A DNA stretch of 64,000 bases from Nepenthes gracilis (taxonomy: Eukaryota > Streptophyta > Magnoliopsida > Caryophyllales > Nepenthaceae): NCBI GenBank assembly GCA_033239525.1, contig BSYO01000020.1:11844308-11908307 (forward strand), in the 5' to 3' direction. A model generated the notes under the pieces. That model made no database searches, was not told the DNA's origin, and saw nothing but the letters and a program-made list of their open reading frames with translations. Shown piece after piece: positions 46,401 to 58,887 of this stretch. A program made the position numbers and the translations under genes. Numbering within the stretch: the first letter of the stretch is position 1; each line of letters opens with the position of its first letter.

Positions 46401-48627
46401 GCCCCACTTTGTATGGGAAAAAGGGTATATTACCAAGTAGTCCTTTCTTTTTAATTTTAGTGATGTCTCTTCCATTTGATTAGAAATGTCTCTTTTTGTC
46501 AAAAATTTTTGTGATCTAATGGCAAGTCTGTTATTGAAACCCAAGAATTGAAATTTTAGTCCACTTCTCTGTCTTATCTTGGGTCAAATTTTGTTCAAAA
46601 CAGAGCTAATGCTTATAATCCTATGTATGTTCATAAATGTCTGATACAGGTTGTTTCTCATCCCAGCATTATACAAAATCTTGGTTTGACTGAAATGTTT
46701 ATTATATATATTTCATTCTTTTATTATTACTGAGGACTCATGGATATGAGTTGTCTTGTATTATATTTTTTATTTATTTTTTGTTATATATTTTATTACA
46801 AAATAAAAACTTCAAATTTTAAAAAATATTCTGATAATGCATATGTTTCCCTGTGTGAGCTAAAGGGTGGATTACCAAGTAGTCAATTCTTTTAAATTAT
46901 GGTTAAATATCTCTTCCATTTAAATTGAAATGTCTTTTCTTATCAAAACTTTGCCATTCAATGGCAAATCTGTTTTCGAATTCTGAGGATTGAATATTCA
47001 TTGTTCACTTCTGTGCATTATTGTTGGGTCTGATACCATGTTTGAAAGCAAAACTGATGCTTATAATCTCTTGAATTTTCATAAATTACTGATAGGCTGG
47101 TTGTTTCTCTTCCCAGCATGATGACCGTGGTTCAAAGGAAACTGTTATTGTTATTATAATTGGTATTATTGTTACTTTCAATTCCATTTTTGCCATGCCT
47201 TTCTTGTTGATGCCAAAAGGGTGTTTAAAAAACAATTTCACCAGTTACTGTGTTTTCCTTCTATTATGTTGATTTGATCCCTGTAAATACAGCATTTATC
47301 TATATTTGAGAATTCTTTTTAATTTGTAAATAAAGCTATCTGAACTGTTGGAGTTGTATTTCCTTTTGTTCAGATATGATGCATGCATCTGCAGTGGTGA
47401 CAAAATGGAAAAAGTTGGATGCGGTCTTATTGATCAACTGACTGTACATCTGCCTCAGATGAAGGATTTATACCATGAAGGATCCCATGCTGACTTGATC
47501 TTTCAGTTACCCCAGAATCTTGTTGATGTAACATGGTTCACAAAAACCACATTTATGAGGTCTTGATCTTTCAATTGGCGTGCTGTCCTTCATCCCTCTT
47601 TTTCATTTCTTTCTTTTTTTTGCTTGGAAATGATGGATCTTTTGTTACTAAAATTCCATCCTCCTTGTCAGGTTTCTTCACATTGTCGATTCAACAGATG
47701 CACTTAAAAAAGCCATTGCTATCAACAATGAGTTGTCTCAATTGGAGGAAACAAAAATATTTCATATTTCTTTATATGCACAGGTACAATCTTAACAACA
47801 CCCCCTGAAAAGGTTGATGAATCATTTCTTATGCTTATATTACATCTTATTTTGTTTCAGGGAGATAATGATAATTTTAGAAGTGGAGAATCAGGTTAGT
47901 TTTGTGTAGTCAAAATTTTTAAAGGAACAAGAAGCATTAATTTACCAAAAGAGATTTCATATTACTAGATTGTTTTGTGGCTCAAAAATTTACAGAATAT
48001 TCTGTGGTGCTTGTGACAGAATTAACCCAAACCTTTGGTCTATTTTTAGTGGTAATATGAGATAGGTTAGATGCTTCATTGAAATTGAATATTTTCTTTA
48101 AGAATGAAGTTGACAATAAGGTAGAATATGCCACCCTTTGTATAACATTAACTAGTTTGATTAATAGCTTGAGTTCAGGAAGTGGTCCTTGCTGATCTAG
48201 ACCTTTAATGTGGATAGGTCCAAGCTACTGTGAGATTTGAATTGAGACCTTGGAATGGTGTGCCCAAGAATTATAGTGCTTTATTTTCAAGGCTATGTCT
48301 CCCCCTTACTATGTCAACCTTATGCCCTCTTATTTCTTGATATCTATCAGATGATGGACTTTGTCCTGGATCATTATTTTAAGCATGTTATATTTTGGAA
48401 CGTGAGCTCATTTGTAAAATAGGAAGTGATCTCAAGCTTGTATCTTTATTTATTTTGAATCCTCCTTCTTGTGATGCTGATTATTAAAGTTTGGAACACA
48501 TCAAGTATGGTGAAAGATAGTTGAAACTGAGGTAGAGAATGAAAGGAAATTGGAGGGAGAAAGATAAATAGGGGGAATCAATGGAAGAGTGAATAATGGG
48601 ATGGGAAATTAGGGAAGTGGGAGATTT

Positions 48628-48675
<48 letters not shown>

Positions 48676-51600
48676 ATATTATTCATCGTATATCCCTTCT
48701 GATTACATCTGGTTTCTTCATGTGGTATATCATAGCTGCATCCCCAGCTTCTGGAAATATAACTTACTGACATCACCCTAAAAACTTCTAGTTCTAACAG
48801 ATTCAGTCAGGGTTAGAAACTGATGCACCTGTCATTTTCTTTACAACCAATTTAAAGTGGGCTTATAATAGTCATTCATTGGTGAGTTGGCTGGTCCAGT
48901 AATCTGGTAACCATGACTAGACCATATGATAGCCATGCATTGGTGAGCTGGCTGGTCCATTAATCTTGTAACCATGACTAGACTATGTACTTATGAGGCA
49001 AAGTTGATGTGAAATTGCCTTAGGACCATCATACACTTAACTACTATTACTTGCTTGTACTCTAAGCTCATAACAGTCTGATCTACATTTGTGCTTCAAT
49101 TTTAGAGTAGTATATAACACTGGATTAGAAATTTCTCTTGGTTGTATCTTTAACCAATATCCATGGTAGAATGCAGATTTTTGGTAAATCATGGCCCATA
49201 CAAATCATGGAGAGGGAAGTGGAAAAATTAGGATAAAAAAATGTAATAGGGCAAATATGGCTGATTAAGTATGACTAGAAAAATAAAGCTTTTGATAGGG
49301 GGTCATGGAAAAGGAAACTAAAGGAATATTAATCCTTACTCGCGAATAGCCACTCAAACATCATCCCTTCTTGATTATGAAAAGAGAGCTTCAGTCCTAC
49401 AGCCTCTTAAGAATAGTTTGTTGGGAAACACCCTATTTAATATTGTGGAATGCGTAAGGGTTGGGAGAAAAGAGACTTGAAGTAGACTACTCAGACTACT
49501 CTTCTGAACTCTTATGCAGGAGCTATCCCTTTGTGTCCTTGTAATTGCCACAAGCACAAGCCTATGCGATATAATGACTATCAAGCTTACAGCCCAAAAT
49601 GGGGCCAAAATATGATTGCTTGTAAATAATAAGCACTTTTTTGCAAGATTAACAGTAATGTTTGTGAATGCATTAAAAGCAAATGGACATCCTTGGAAGT
49701 ATTAAAGATGTGATTGGAACATGGGTGAAATGGATGCCAGCCGCTAACTGAATCCTTTGCATGTGATATTGTTAGAAGTGCTTCCTTACCTTATCCGTTA
49801 TCAAATGTAGCATTTTATTACCAAGAGGAGAAGAGGAGGGTAAATAGGATCCCATTGATTCATATCCCTCAACCCAAACTAAATCGATTTTTTCTCCAGT
49901 AAGTAGCATTGTCTATGTAGATTCTCTACCTCTCCTCTATTCTAGCCAGCTTCTTCTGCGTGCTCCAAATATTTAGATTTGATGGTTTCTACTTACTGCT
50001 ACCCTTTTTATAGTAAGCCTTGTAAATTTCTCTGCATCTCCTTATAGGTGCATTAGATGGCCTTCCCTTAACATGAACAAACCACCTTAGACTTGCTATT
50101 GCATTTTATGTTCCATTTGTGCCATTCTTTTGTATAAATTACTCCAAATCCTATACCTTTATGTATGTCCACACATCCATCTTGACATCATTTTGCTACT
50201 GCCATCTTTTGGACATTTTAGTACTTACTCATGAAGCACTTTGCTCCATCTAATATGGCTAGCCGCATTGCCACCTTATAGTATTTATATTTTAAGTTTA
50301 AGCAATATCCATCAAGCACACAGAATCATCGAAGAATTTTTCTACTTTCGCTCAACTTTCTTTGATTTTATTTGTAGCATCTTTATTACTGGCTTCATCT
50401 TTCTTAACATTGACCTAATATATAATCCATGCTCTGTAAGATTCAACAAAGTTCCACATTTGGTTGTCAGTTATCTAGCACATATGTCATCCTTTATTTG
50501 GTTGTTAGATTGACTATTGTAAGAATTTATCCTCACATAAGGTAGACTTGGATGTGCATCCCTTGATGTCTGAAAGAAATTTATTACATATGGTACGCTG
50601 TTTAACACAGAAAAGAAGGAAGTAGATACACTCCTCAAAACTCTGATGCCACTAGATCCATCATCTTTGACAGGAAGGCCCAATTCATGACATGTGTAGC
50701 TATGCAATTCCCACATAAGCAATTTGATGAGTTTGCCTTCTGCTTATATGCACTTAAATGAGCTACTACTAATAACAAGAGTTTTCCCCTGAGAACAAAG
50801 TTGGACTAGTGCCTACTTGGGACTTGTAGGTAGTATCAAAGCCAACTTGGAAAGCCCTCATTTAGGATTTTTTGCATTATGTTCAGTCTTGTAGGATGTT
50901 TGTTCTTTGACATTTGTTATACATGAAATATGGGCTTCTTACTTAACCTGCCTTTTGGGGTAGTCTTGGGATCTTGTAATATGCAATGATGAGGACATCT
51001 TTAAATGGGGCTAATTGTGGCATCCAATGTCTTACATCAGAAATTGAAGGTGTTTGCCTCCGACATGCATACACCCAAGTTGGCTACTAGTAGCAACAAG
51101 AGTTTTTCCCTTTTATTGGGCCTGAGGAGGCTTGGTGCTGGACCAGTGGCCTGCTCAAGGCATTACAGGATGCTTGAACATTTTGATATCAAAGCAAGCC
51201 AAACAATAAAATTTTGAGAAATTTCCTGCAAAACTTTGCATTTTCTGTGGACACAATTTATTATTGATGCTAAATAGGCTGATAAATACAGAGATTGGAA
51301 ATATCATGTAAGTCCATAATATGTTGCAAAGTCAAAATATGTCATATTATGTTGTGATATTATGTGACGTATGATGATATTTTGCAACATGCTTTTTTTC
51401 TTCTTTTCCTTGGGGTTAGGCTGTTTTTACCCCTTGGAATCTCTCTACTGCATTTGAGTAAAATGAGTGTTGGGGGACAATCATCATATTATCACCGGGT
51501 AATATCAAGTATGTATGTATTAACATAGTCATTTGGTAATTTTTGAAATGAGGCTTACTTCAGGATGGTCTTGGACTTGGATACATTTGCATATTCCCAA

Positions 51601-54600
51601 CCAGATGTGATTCTGTATAATTTAGGGTATTCTTCAGAATTTGAATGTCGAATAACTTTGCAACCATATGTTTAGATATGTGACTTATTATGGATATAGC
51701 CTGAGCTCGGAAGATTATCACCACATGTTTGGTGCATGTCAGTGGGTTTGAATCCCAAGAATTAGATGTGCTTCTGACCTTACATGATAATTTAGCTATG
51801 AAAATTATTGTATTTTACATGATATAAATGAATGTGTTGACAATTATCGTGTGTATGTTTGTTTTGTTGTGTTACCAATTGCTCAACACCTTTGTCACCA
51901 GGCAGCATTATTACATAACAGACATAAATATTTACTTTTGAATATCACTCTATTAAAATTAGCATATTTTTCATGACATAAATGAACTTGTTGACAGTTT
52001 TCTTGTGTATGTATGTTTCATTCTATTACAATTGTTCAATACCAGTGATCACCTGCGCATTATTACATAACAGTCATGAGATATTCATCATTTCATACAT
52101 TCTTCCTCCAATGTTTCACTATGTCTGCTTTGATGATTTCCAACTTTTTTATAACATTTGATAAACAAATTTAATCTTATAAGAGGTTTTATATTGTAGG
52201 CATGTTTTGGGGTTGTGAATTCTGATATATCTTGAAGCACACATAATGCCCATTGGTCCCCTGTTATTACAGCCTAGTTTTCCTTCCTGCATTAAGCTTT
52301 TGAAATTGGGAACCACCAGTCAACAACTTTCTTCAACCTCTTTCTAGGACCTTCATTAGAGATTGGAAGACTAGTCATTCCTAGCACCTGCATTGTTAAG
52401 GATATAAACTGTATTGATGCTAAAACAAATTGCCCACTTGAACAAAATCAGATAACTTCAAAGTGCCATCCCTTGTCACTTCTTGGCATTAAGCACGTAC
52501 CAGTGTTTATTAAGATTCAGATCAGATCAGATCAATATTCTATAACAGGTGAACTGGGTTTCATGTGAGAGGTGCTTCTGTGATATGATTCTTGTTAAAT
52601 TATTTCGCATAATTTAATATCAACGTCAGTCTTTCAAGAATAACACAGCTTTTACATCATTGCAAACACTGCATCCCACTGTCATGAGATCTAATCGGTG
52701 TGTAATTGTAAGCTTAACTAACACAGAAAATTCCAATCAACATCAAATTGTAAGCTTGTGTACTACTATTACTAGTTTCCATCACTGTATAGCATGAAGA
52801 AGTTGTATCACAGGTGATGTTTTCATAGAGAAGGTTCTGTTTTTTACATTTCCTCATCCAAATGTGATTAGATATTAACCCTTGCCCCCTTTTTGACAGA
52901 TCGATGCAACTCAAAGGATGTTGCTGCAACGCTGAAAGTAATGTCTTTGGTTCATAAATTGTGTCAATATGATAATTATAATCTTGATTCTCACTTGTCG
53001 TATGTGGCATCTCAACAGGCTGAAAATGTGCTCTTGTCATCTGACGACTCAAAGTTGGTTCTTTTAGCAGCTATATACTTTTGCTTCTTTTCATTTTTCT
53101 TTGCATTTTGTCGGGGATTTTTCCGACATTCCCACTAAACTACAGATATGTATGCTTTCAGAAATGAACTCCTGCGAGCAATGGACTTGAGGCTTGTAGC
53201 ACTAAGGGAAGAATTAGTTTCAGCTTTCAACCTAGCAGCTCGAGCCACCTACTCGAGTAAAGAAATAGTCAATCTTGCCAAATTTTGTGAACATTTTGCG
53301 GCAGTAAATCTAAGGTATTTCAACCTGATTGTCAACAAGTAAAAGAGTGCATTTGTCAAACTTACGGGACTTCCAAAAGGGTTTTACAATGACTTGGATG
53401 TTCCTCTATCTTTTGCTGTATAATGGAGTTAATCCCCTTATGAGCTTAGCATCTCTTTCTTATTTCCTCTTTTTCTTTCCAGGAATCTTCTGTGCAAGGT
53501 GTCTGATTTGAACCAACAGGGACAAGCTTTTGATCTTCTAAATATTGATAAGTCCTCAGCCACGAGTGGTTCAAGGAATGATTATGTAAGCATTAGTGGT
53601 GGAGATAGCCAAAAATTAGAACCATTGCAATCTGTTAAACCTGTAAGATATGGTGCCTCCCCTGCAAAAGTTGCACAGATTGAGCGAGAGAGCTCAACAG
53701 AGGGTGAGGACTCTTCTGGCTCAAGTGGGGAGGATGGACCAAGTGCTGAAAGAAGTCGAACTCCCGTACGACTGGCAACTCCTAGAAGGTCAGCATCCCC
53801 GTTGCGGAGGATACAAATAGGGAGGTCTGGATCGCATCGGGCACCTGCGCTGACTATCAAAAACATTGCTTATTTCCCTAGCAGAGAAAGGACATCGTTT
53901 CATAGAGATGCAGCTCCAAATGATTCTCAAACTGAAGAACCTCAGCAAACAATTGAAAATCCCGAGTACAAAGTACGGAAAATGAGTGTTCAAGATGCAA
54001 TCAATCTTTTTGAAAGCAAACAGAGAGACCAAACAGAAGATATTCAGAAAAGGAGGTCGTTAACTGATAACTCCGCTAACACACAAAAGGTTGTGTTGAG
54101 AAGATGGAGTGCTGGTGTGGGGGATTCGTCTTCCCAGTGCCCGACTCCAAGTGCTCTTGAATATACAGCTCCAGTGAATAGCAGCAATTCAACAGAAGAA
54201 GATAAAGCAAATACTACAGCTGAAATAAACCTAGGTGTTAATCTTGCTTCTAGAGAGTCTGAAGATGTGGCTGCTGCTACAGCTGGCGGGCAATTAGAAA
54301 TATGTGATAAAATTACCTCAAATTCAACTGAATCTGACATTCCCGAATGTCAAGCAGGCGAAACTAGTGAAAGAATCGATCAAGATGAATGGAACCAGAA
54401 AAAGGAAGAAGAGTTAAACCAGATGTTAGTGAAATTGGTAGAGAGTAAGCCGATTAAATATCAGAACAAAGAGCCTAATAGTAGCAAAAGTCGCAACCCT
54501 CGCCCAAAACAAAGAGGTGGATTTTATGATCACTATAAGGAGAGAAGGGATGAAAAACTTCGAGAGAATTCTGGAAAGAAAGCAGAGAAACAAGCACATT

Positions 54601-56530
54601 TTAATGCAATGCAGAAAATTCTTGACAAGACAAAGGCTGAATTGTCTTCTAGAAATGTCAGTGATGATAGAAAGATACATCCTGTGAATAAAACTCAGAA
54701 AGTAGCAAAGGATGTGTCTCAGGCTTCAAGATCCACAAAGGAATCCCCAAAACCTGGTGGGCTGAAAAAGCCAAAGGCTTCTTCCCTGCCCATTACTAGG
54801 AAGTCATGGCCATCAACCTCATCGCCAAGAGCTGTAGGGACATCACCTGCTAAAACTCCCACAAGAATTTCTTCTTCCGGTTCTTCAGCATCACGTCAGA
54901 AATCCCAGTCATCTGCATCAATTTCAAGGCCTAGCCCAAAAGTTGAAAGATCCCAGCAGCAAAAAAAAGATATGAAGAAAACCCAGGTTGATACTAAAAA
55001 GAGTTTGAAAAACGCGGATAACAGTGTGAGGCATTCAGTGGCAAAAGTTGGAAAGACGAAAACGGAAAGCCTTACAGCTGCTCAGGATAATGCTTCCACA
55101 TTTCCCATAAAGCCTGGGTTGCGCAGCAGGATGACCAAGAAGAGCAGTGTGGTTCCACTGGAGTCGAAGCCATCTCCACACAAGGCCTCTGGAGGTAGCC
55201 CAAGCAACTTTCCTTTGGTTATTAAAGTAGAAGTTTCGTCTCGGAATGAAGAACCTGTTAGCAAGTGTGAAAATCCTGTTTCTATTCAAGAGGATGAAGT
55301 TGCTGCTACTGTTTCAGATCTTGTTAGTCATCAAGTTGATGGGTTTCAGACAGCGCAGGAAAATGATAATGCTGATTCCGAACAAGAAACACAGGCAGAA
55401 CAACACCCAAGCAGTGGTGATAACGAGAGATCCAGTGAAATCCCTGAAGTTGATGAAACTATTGGAAAGATTGCATCCTTCCCTGTGGAAATTCAACCTC
55501 AAGAAGAACAAATCATCTCACTTGCTTCCTGGGTTGAAAACGGTCACCAGGATCTGCATATTCCCATCTGTAGCAGCACTTCTCAATCAGCATCTCCAGC
55601 CCATGCAGCAGAAATGGTGCCTTCAGGTGCAAGGGTTCGTCAGTCTCTATCACAGATGCTTCTTGAGGATATTTGTGAGCACGCTGTTAGTGAGTGGGGA
55701 ACTGCTGAAAATCCTCCTATGGTCTACCAAAAGGATGCTCCAAAAGGATTAAAGAGGCTCTTGAAGTTTGCTCGAAAGGGTAGAGGAGAAGCAATTGTGA
55801 CTGGCAGCTCAAGCCCTAGCACCTCTGAAGGAGATGGCGATTTTGATGAATGCAAAATTGATACCAAGAGAAATAATGACATCATGCTCAGGAGGGATGC
55901 CCTTCAAGGGAAGAAATATGGGCAGCAAGGCTACACGTCTGAAGCTTTTGAAAGAAATTTCTCTGATTCAGAACCGTTAGCTGGTGGTATGCCTGCTTTT
56001 TGGTCACTTTTTCCTGGTCATCTAAAACAGTCATTTATTTATTTTCTGCCAATCTGACACAGATATATATATATATATATATATGTTGACCTGAAAAATC
56101 TTTATCATAACAGGCATCTCTACGGTTTCTTGCCCCTTATCTAGTAGTAATTTCACACAGAAAGACGTTTTAGACAATCAATAATACATTATCATTTGTA
56201 GAGCCCCTTGCTCTTAACAAATATGTACGTTTTTCGCAGCACGACGGAACACCGGCATCAGCTCGCCCCATGGTTCGAACAAGTTTCAGCAAGGCCATGC
56301 CTCATCTTCCGCCGCCACAAAAGGTTAATTATCCCCCATCTTAGTTGGCCATGAATTTTCAGCTGATGGTTTTTTTATCTTTTATAGACTCAACAGGGGG
56401 AAAAAAATGAAAGAAAACAAAAACAGTTCTTCCAATCACCTGTAATGTATTCTCCACTAATGTTTGTTACATTCGGGTTTCAGCAACGAGGTCGTTCTTC
56501 TCTCTGCCAGCGTTTCGAGGCAACAAATAA
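43480..56530 (+). CDS. CIP7-like: COP1-interacting protein 7-like (CIP7 family), nine coding exons
   Basis: Coding exons: 43480-43547, 47374-47559, 47672-47783, 47861-47894, 52900-53053, 53162-53314, 53483-55986, 56240-56323, 56484-56530. All introns are GT-AG, phases agree, and the sum is 3,342 bases (1,113 residues plus TAA). The N-terminus MESEIAPDAPLDCVKFQIYP and the folded-looking first 235 residues match the family start. The rest is mostly disordered: an SR-like patch near 335-345 (RRSASPLRR), a conserved SVQDAINLFESKQ near 405, a K/E-rich, possibly coiled-coil region near 535-630, and S/P/K-rich linkers. A conserved block near 955-1005 (YQKDAPKGLKRLLKFARKGR) follows, and the C-terminus is TRSFFSLPAFRGNK. 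In Arabidopsis CIP7 is a nuclear partner of the COP1 ubiquitin ligase that promotes light-induced gene expression. This copy may belong to a sister clade, so that role is inference. Introns 1 (3.8 kb) and 4 (5.0 kb) hold LINE debris. Exon 4 is only 34 bases. Confidence 0.87.
45371..46100 (+). mobile_element. Decayed LINE reverse-transcriptase C-terminus in intron 1
   Basis: Translation across stops and frameshifts gives VWRRDFGSKRF, NEDIVHWCKFGWMS, GVSCDWRHYSNLRRKILSGF, then APIEESIREMCLKWFDHLKY and RPFDMSAGRCE. Plant L1-type LINEs end with the same series (HRIxAGWxKWR, GVLCDRxVPxKLKGKFYRT, GVAPIxxKxREMRLRWFGHV). The 3' part (AATCCCACTTTGTGGGAAAA) matches the common CCCACxTAGTGGGATAAGGC terminus. 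It lies in the same orientation as the host gene. Confidence 0.7.
46427..47125 (+). repeat. Tandem duplication of about 440 bases in intron 1
   Basis: The segment from TTACCAAGTAGTC at about 46,430 through TTGTTTCTCATCCCAGCAT (46,675) recurs from about 46,872 to 47,120 in the same order and orientation, with many substitutions. Both copies contain AATGGCAA(G/A)TCTGTT and GATGCTTATAATC-type words. Confidence 0.7.
48632..48672. repeat. (GA)n microsatellite in intron 4
   Basis: About 20 uninterrupted GA units. The open frame across it is an artefact of the repeat. Confidence 0.95.
48871..48990. repeat. 61-base tandem duplication in intron 4
   Basis: CATTGGTGAGTTGGCTGGTC and the following GGTAACCATGACTAGAC segment occur twice in a row with only a few differences. 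Confidence 0.85.
49960..50330 (-). mobile_element. Decayed LINE reverse-transcriptase C-terminus in intron 4, antisense
   Basis: The reverse strand reads YYKVAMRLAILDGAKCFMSK near 50,275-50,220 and KMMSRWMCGHT near 50,190-50,160. Then, after frameshifts, it reads SLRWFVHVKGRPSNAPIRRC near 50,090-50,030. These correspond to the plant LINE series FYRTxxRPAxLYGxECW, MRMLRWMCGHT and LRWFGHVxRRPxxAPxRRC, in correct order. It lies opposite to the host gene and to the LINE piece in intron 1. Confidence 0.7.
51690..51850 (+). mobile_element. Possible tRNA-derived SINE in intron 4
   Basis: TAGCCTGAGCTCGG (near 51,698) resembles an RNA polymerase III A box, and GGGTTTGAATCCC (near 51,747) a B box, about 35 bases apart. 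This is the layout of a tRNA-like SINE head. No cloverleaf, tail or target duplication was confirmed. Confidence 0.3.
51813..52090. repeat. Tandem duplication of about 155 bases in intron 4
   Basis: ACATGATATAAATGAATGTG ... GCATTATTACATAACAGACAT is followed by a diverged copy, ATGACATAAATGAACTTG ... GCATTATTACATAACAGTCAT. Confidence 0.7.
56062..56084. repeat. (AT)n microsatellite in intron 7
   Basis: About eleven AT units in the 253-base intron between exons 7 and 8. Confidence 0.9.
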
Positions 56531-57260
56531 AATGACACCAGACTTCGTTAATGACGACAACGATGATATTTATTTATTGTATCGTTGATGAAACTTGCCT
56601 GTGTCCACCTTGTCTATGGATCATTGTCCTCTGGATGCAAAGAGGGCATGGAGCAATATGTCACTCAGGGCATTTTACAGGGGATTGGAGGTAATAATAA
56701 CAACTATCTGATGTATTTCTACTGTAACTTCTCTGTTTTGTGTAGACTACTTTTATGCTGCTAGGATATGCAGTTATGGAATACAAAAACATAGGAACCC
56801 AGAAAATTTGCTTGTCCAATGTAACACATTGTATCTCTGTGTCTTCTCATGGACGTTTTATTTTTGGATAATTTCACAAGATATCTAGGAACTTATGCCC
56901 CTGAAGAAGAAAATTCCCTATTACAAGCAAAATGATGCCATTTTTTTTTTTTTTAAATCCAAATGGCACAGAATAGACAAATCTAATTTTTTATTTCAAT
57001 TTTGATATTTGCAAACTAATAAAATGAGTTTTAAAAATGAAAAACACCAAATTTTTTAATTTTTAATTATATAAAGATGTAGAAAAACAGATGGAGATAA
57101 AAAAGAGGAGCACGAAATAGAAGAGTATAAAAGAAAGAAAAATATGTTCCCACTAAAAAAGGGCCAAAAAGAGAAAAAAGGGAACAAACTGAAAAAGAGA
57201 TTATTACTTCATTGGCACATTCCCTTTCATCTATGTCTGAAATTAGCAGCCGTGTCATTA
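56531..57260 (+). other. 3' UTR and downstream flank of the CIP7-like gene
   Basis: The UTR begins directly after TAA at 56,530. The transcript end is not fixed; AT-rich candidate poly(A) regions lie at about 56,690-56,830. No second gene is seen. Confidence 0.4.
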
Positions 57261-58640
57261 GATTTAGGGATCAAGAGAAGTTTTATTTTTTTAAAAAATA
57301 AAATTTAATTTTTTATATTTAAGACGTTAATATTTAAATAAATAATTATAATTTAATTAATTTTAAAAATAAAAAATTAATTATTAAATTATAATTATTT
57401 ATTTTAAAATGGATAATTTAGATGTAAAGAAAAATAATCTTTATTTCTTAAAAAAATAGAGTTACTCTTAACCTATTAAGTTTAAAAGGAGTTTGAATGG
57501 TTCCCACAAGGGCATAGCCTAGGGCCCGTCTCGGGCTTTTTGTGGGGCATAGTACTAAGGAATAAGATTATTTATATTGAGTTTTCTATGCAAATTATGC
57601 CTATTTAGAGTCTTTTTTTTACTTTAGATACGTATTAATATTTTAATTTTTTAAAAAATTTTGTCTAAGTATAGCAGGACAATTTTTTTTATTGCATGAA
57701 GCCATTGTTCTAAAGTTTGAGACTTAAATATTTTTAAAATAAACGTAATTATTTATAGTTTTTCATGCATGTTTTAAATCCTAAATTAATGGGACTTTAT
57801 ATGATAAAAAAACTATTTTCAATTTTAGACATATTTGTAATTTTATTTTTGTAGTTTATTTTCTCTAATTACACATATTAAATAGGCTTCCTTAGTCACT
57901 TCTACAATATTTAGCACCTAATTTTTTAGGATAATTTTATTTTTGCTTTTCTTTGTGGGTTTTAGAATTACAATTAAAAAAAATATTATATTTGGATTAA
58001 ATTTAACTTTTATTATTTAGATTATGTAAAAAAAATTATAATTTTAAATGAAAAAATAGAGTTGATGTATAATTAATTTTTTAATTCATATATAAAAATA
58101 AAAAAAATAAGTAACTTAATGTAAGTTATAACTATTTTAAAATATAAAATATGATATAATATAATTATAAAAATCTTATTTTTTTTATATATGAGTTTTT
58201 TTATAGGTACATATAATAATATTTTATTCAAATATTAATATTTAATTTTTTAAATTATATTTTTATGTACTTTTTGAAAAAACAAAATTATTGTCAAACT
58301 GCCTCCACTTGACCCGAATAGCTAAAATTATTAACTGTTTCTCGTATTATTTGATTTTAGTATATCTAATTGATAAATAATTTTTTATTTTATAATTATA
58401 ATTTTTTTATTTTATATTTAAAAATTATATGCATAGCTATTCTATACTATTTTTTTTAAATTTAAAAAATTAAAATATAAAATTTTATTTTTATTTTTTT
58501 CTGAGACCAAATAAAAAAATTAAAAATTTTACTCAATTCTTATAACAAAACGTCCCTACTACAATTTGTAAAATTTACCAAGAATTTGATACTTCGGCCT
58601 ATAAAAAAATTTGTTGCAGAGAGAGGCGGCGCCGCTAGAA
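57261..58640. other. AT-rich intergenic, nothing recognised
   Basis: Very A+T-rich with short inverted AT runs (for example TTTAATTATAA-type words near 57,340-57,400). A GC-richer island near 57,515-57,545 (GGGCCCGTCTCGGGC) is unexplained. No gene is supported. Confidence 0.4.
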
Positions 58641-58697
58641 TGGTAAATGAGGATTTTGAAACAAGAGAGGGATGTGGGAAGCAACAAAGGGATCCGG

Positions 58698-58820
58698 GGG
58701 GCGTCCTTCTCCCTTGTGGAGAAGGACCGTCCTTCTCATCATCTGAATCGTCGGATTGTACATTCGACGACCCAAATTAAGAGAAGGACGGTCCTTCTCT
58801 ACAGGGGAGAATGATGCCCC
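58698..58820. repeat. Long imperfect hairpin (40-base arms)
   Basis: The arm 58,698-58,737 pairs with 58,781-58,820, with about 36 of 40 positions matching. The 43-base loop contains its own short stem (TCGTCGG...CGACGA). The arms are themselves made of smaller palindromes (GAGAAGGAC/GTCCTTCTC). It is a foldback or MITE-like structure of unknown family, 67 bases before the copia LTR. Confidence 0.8.
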
Positions 58821-58887
58821 CTCAATCCACAACAAAGAGGGTAGGGAAAGCTTGGCAGAAAGGGATGACAATGGAGGTTTTTTTTTT

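Noticed and set aside
48596..48781. 61-codon frame with an RE repeat
   Set aside because: It is translated GA microsatellite in an intron.
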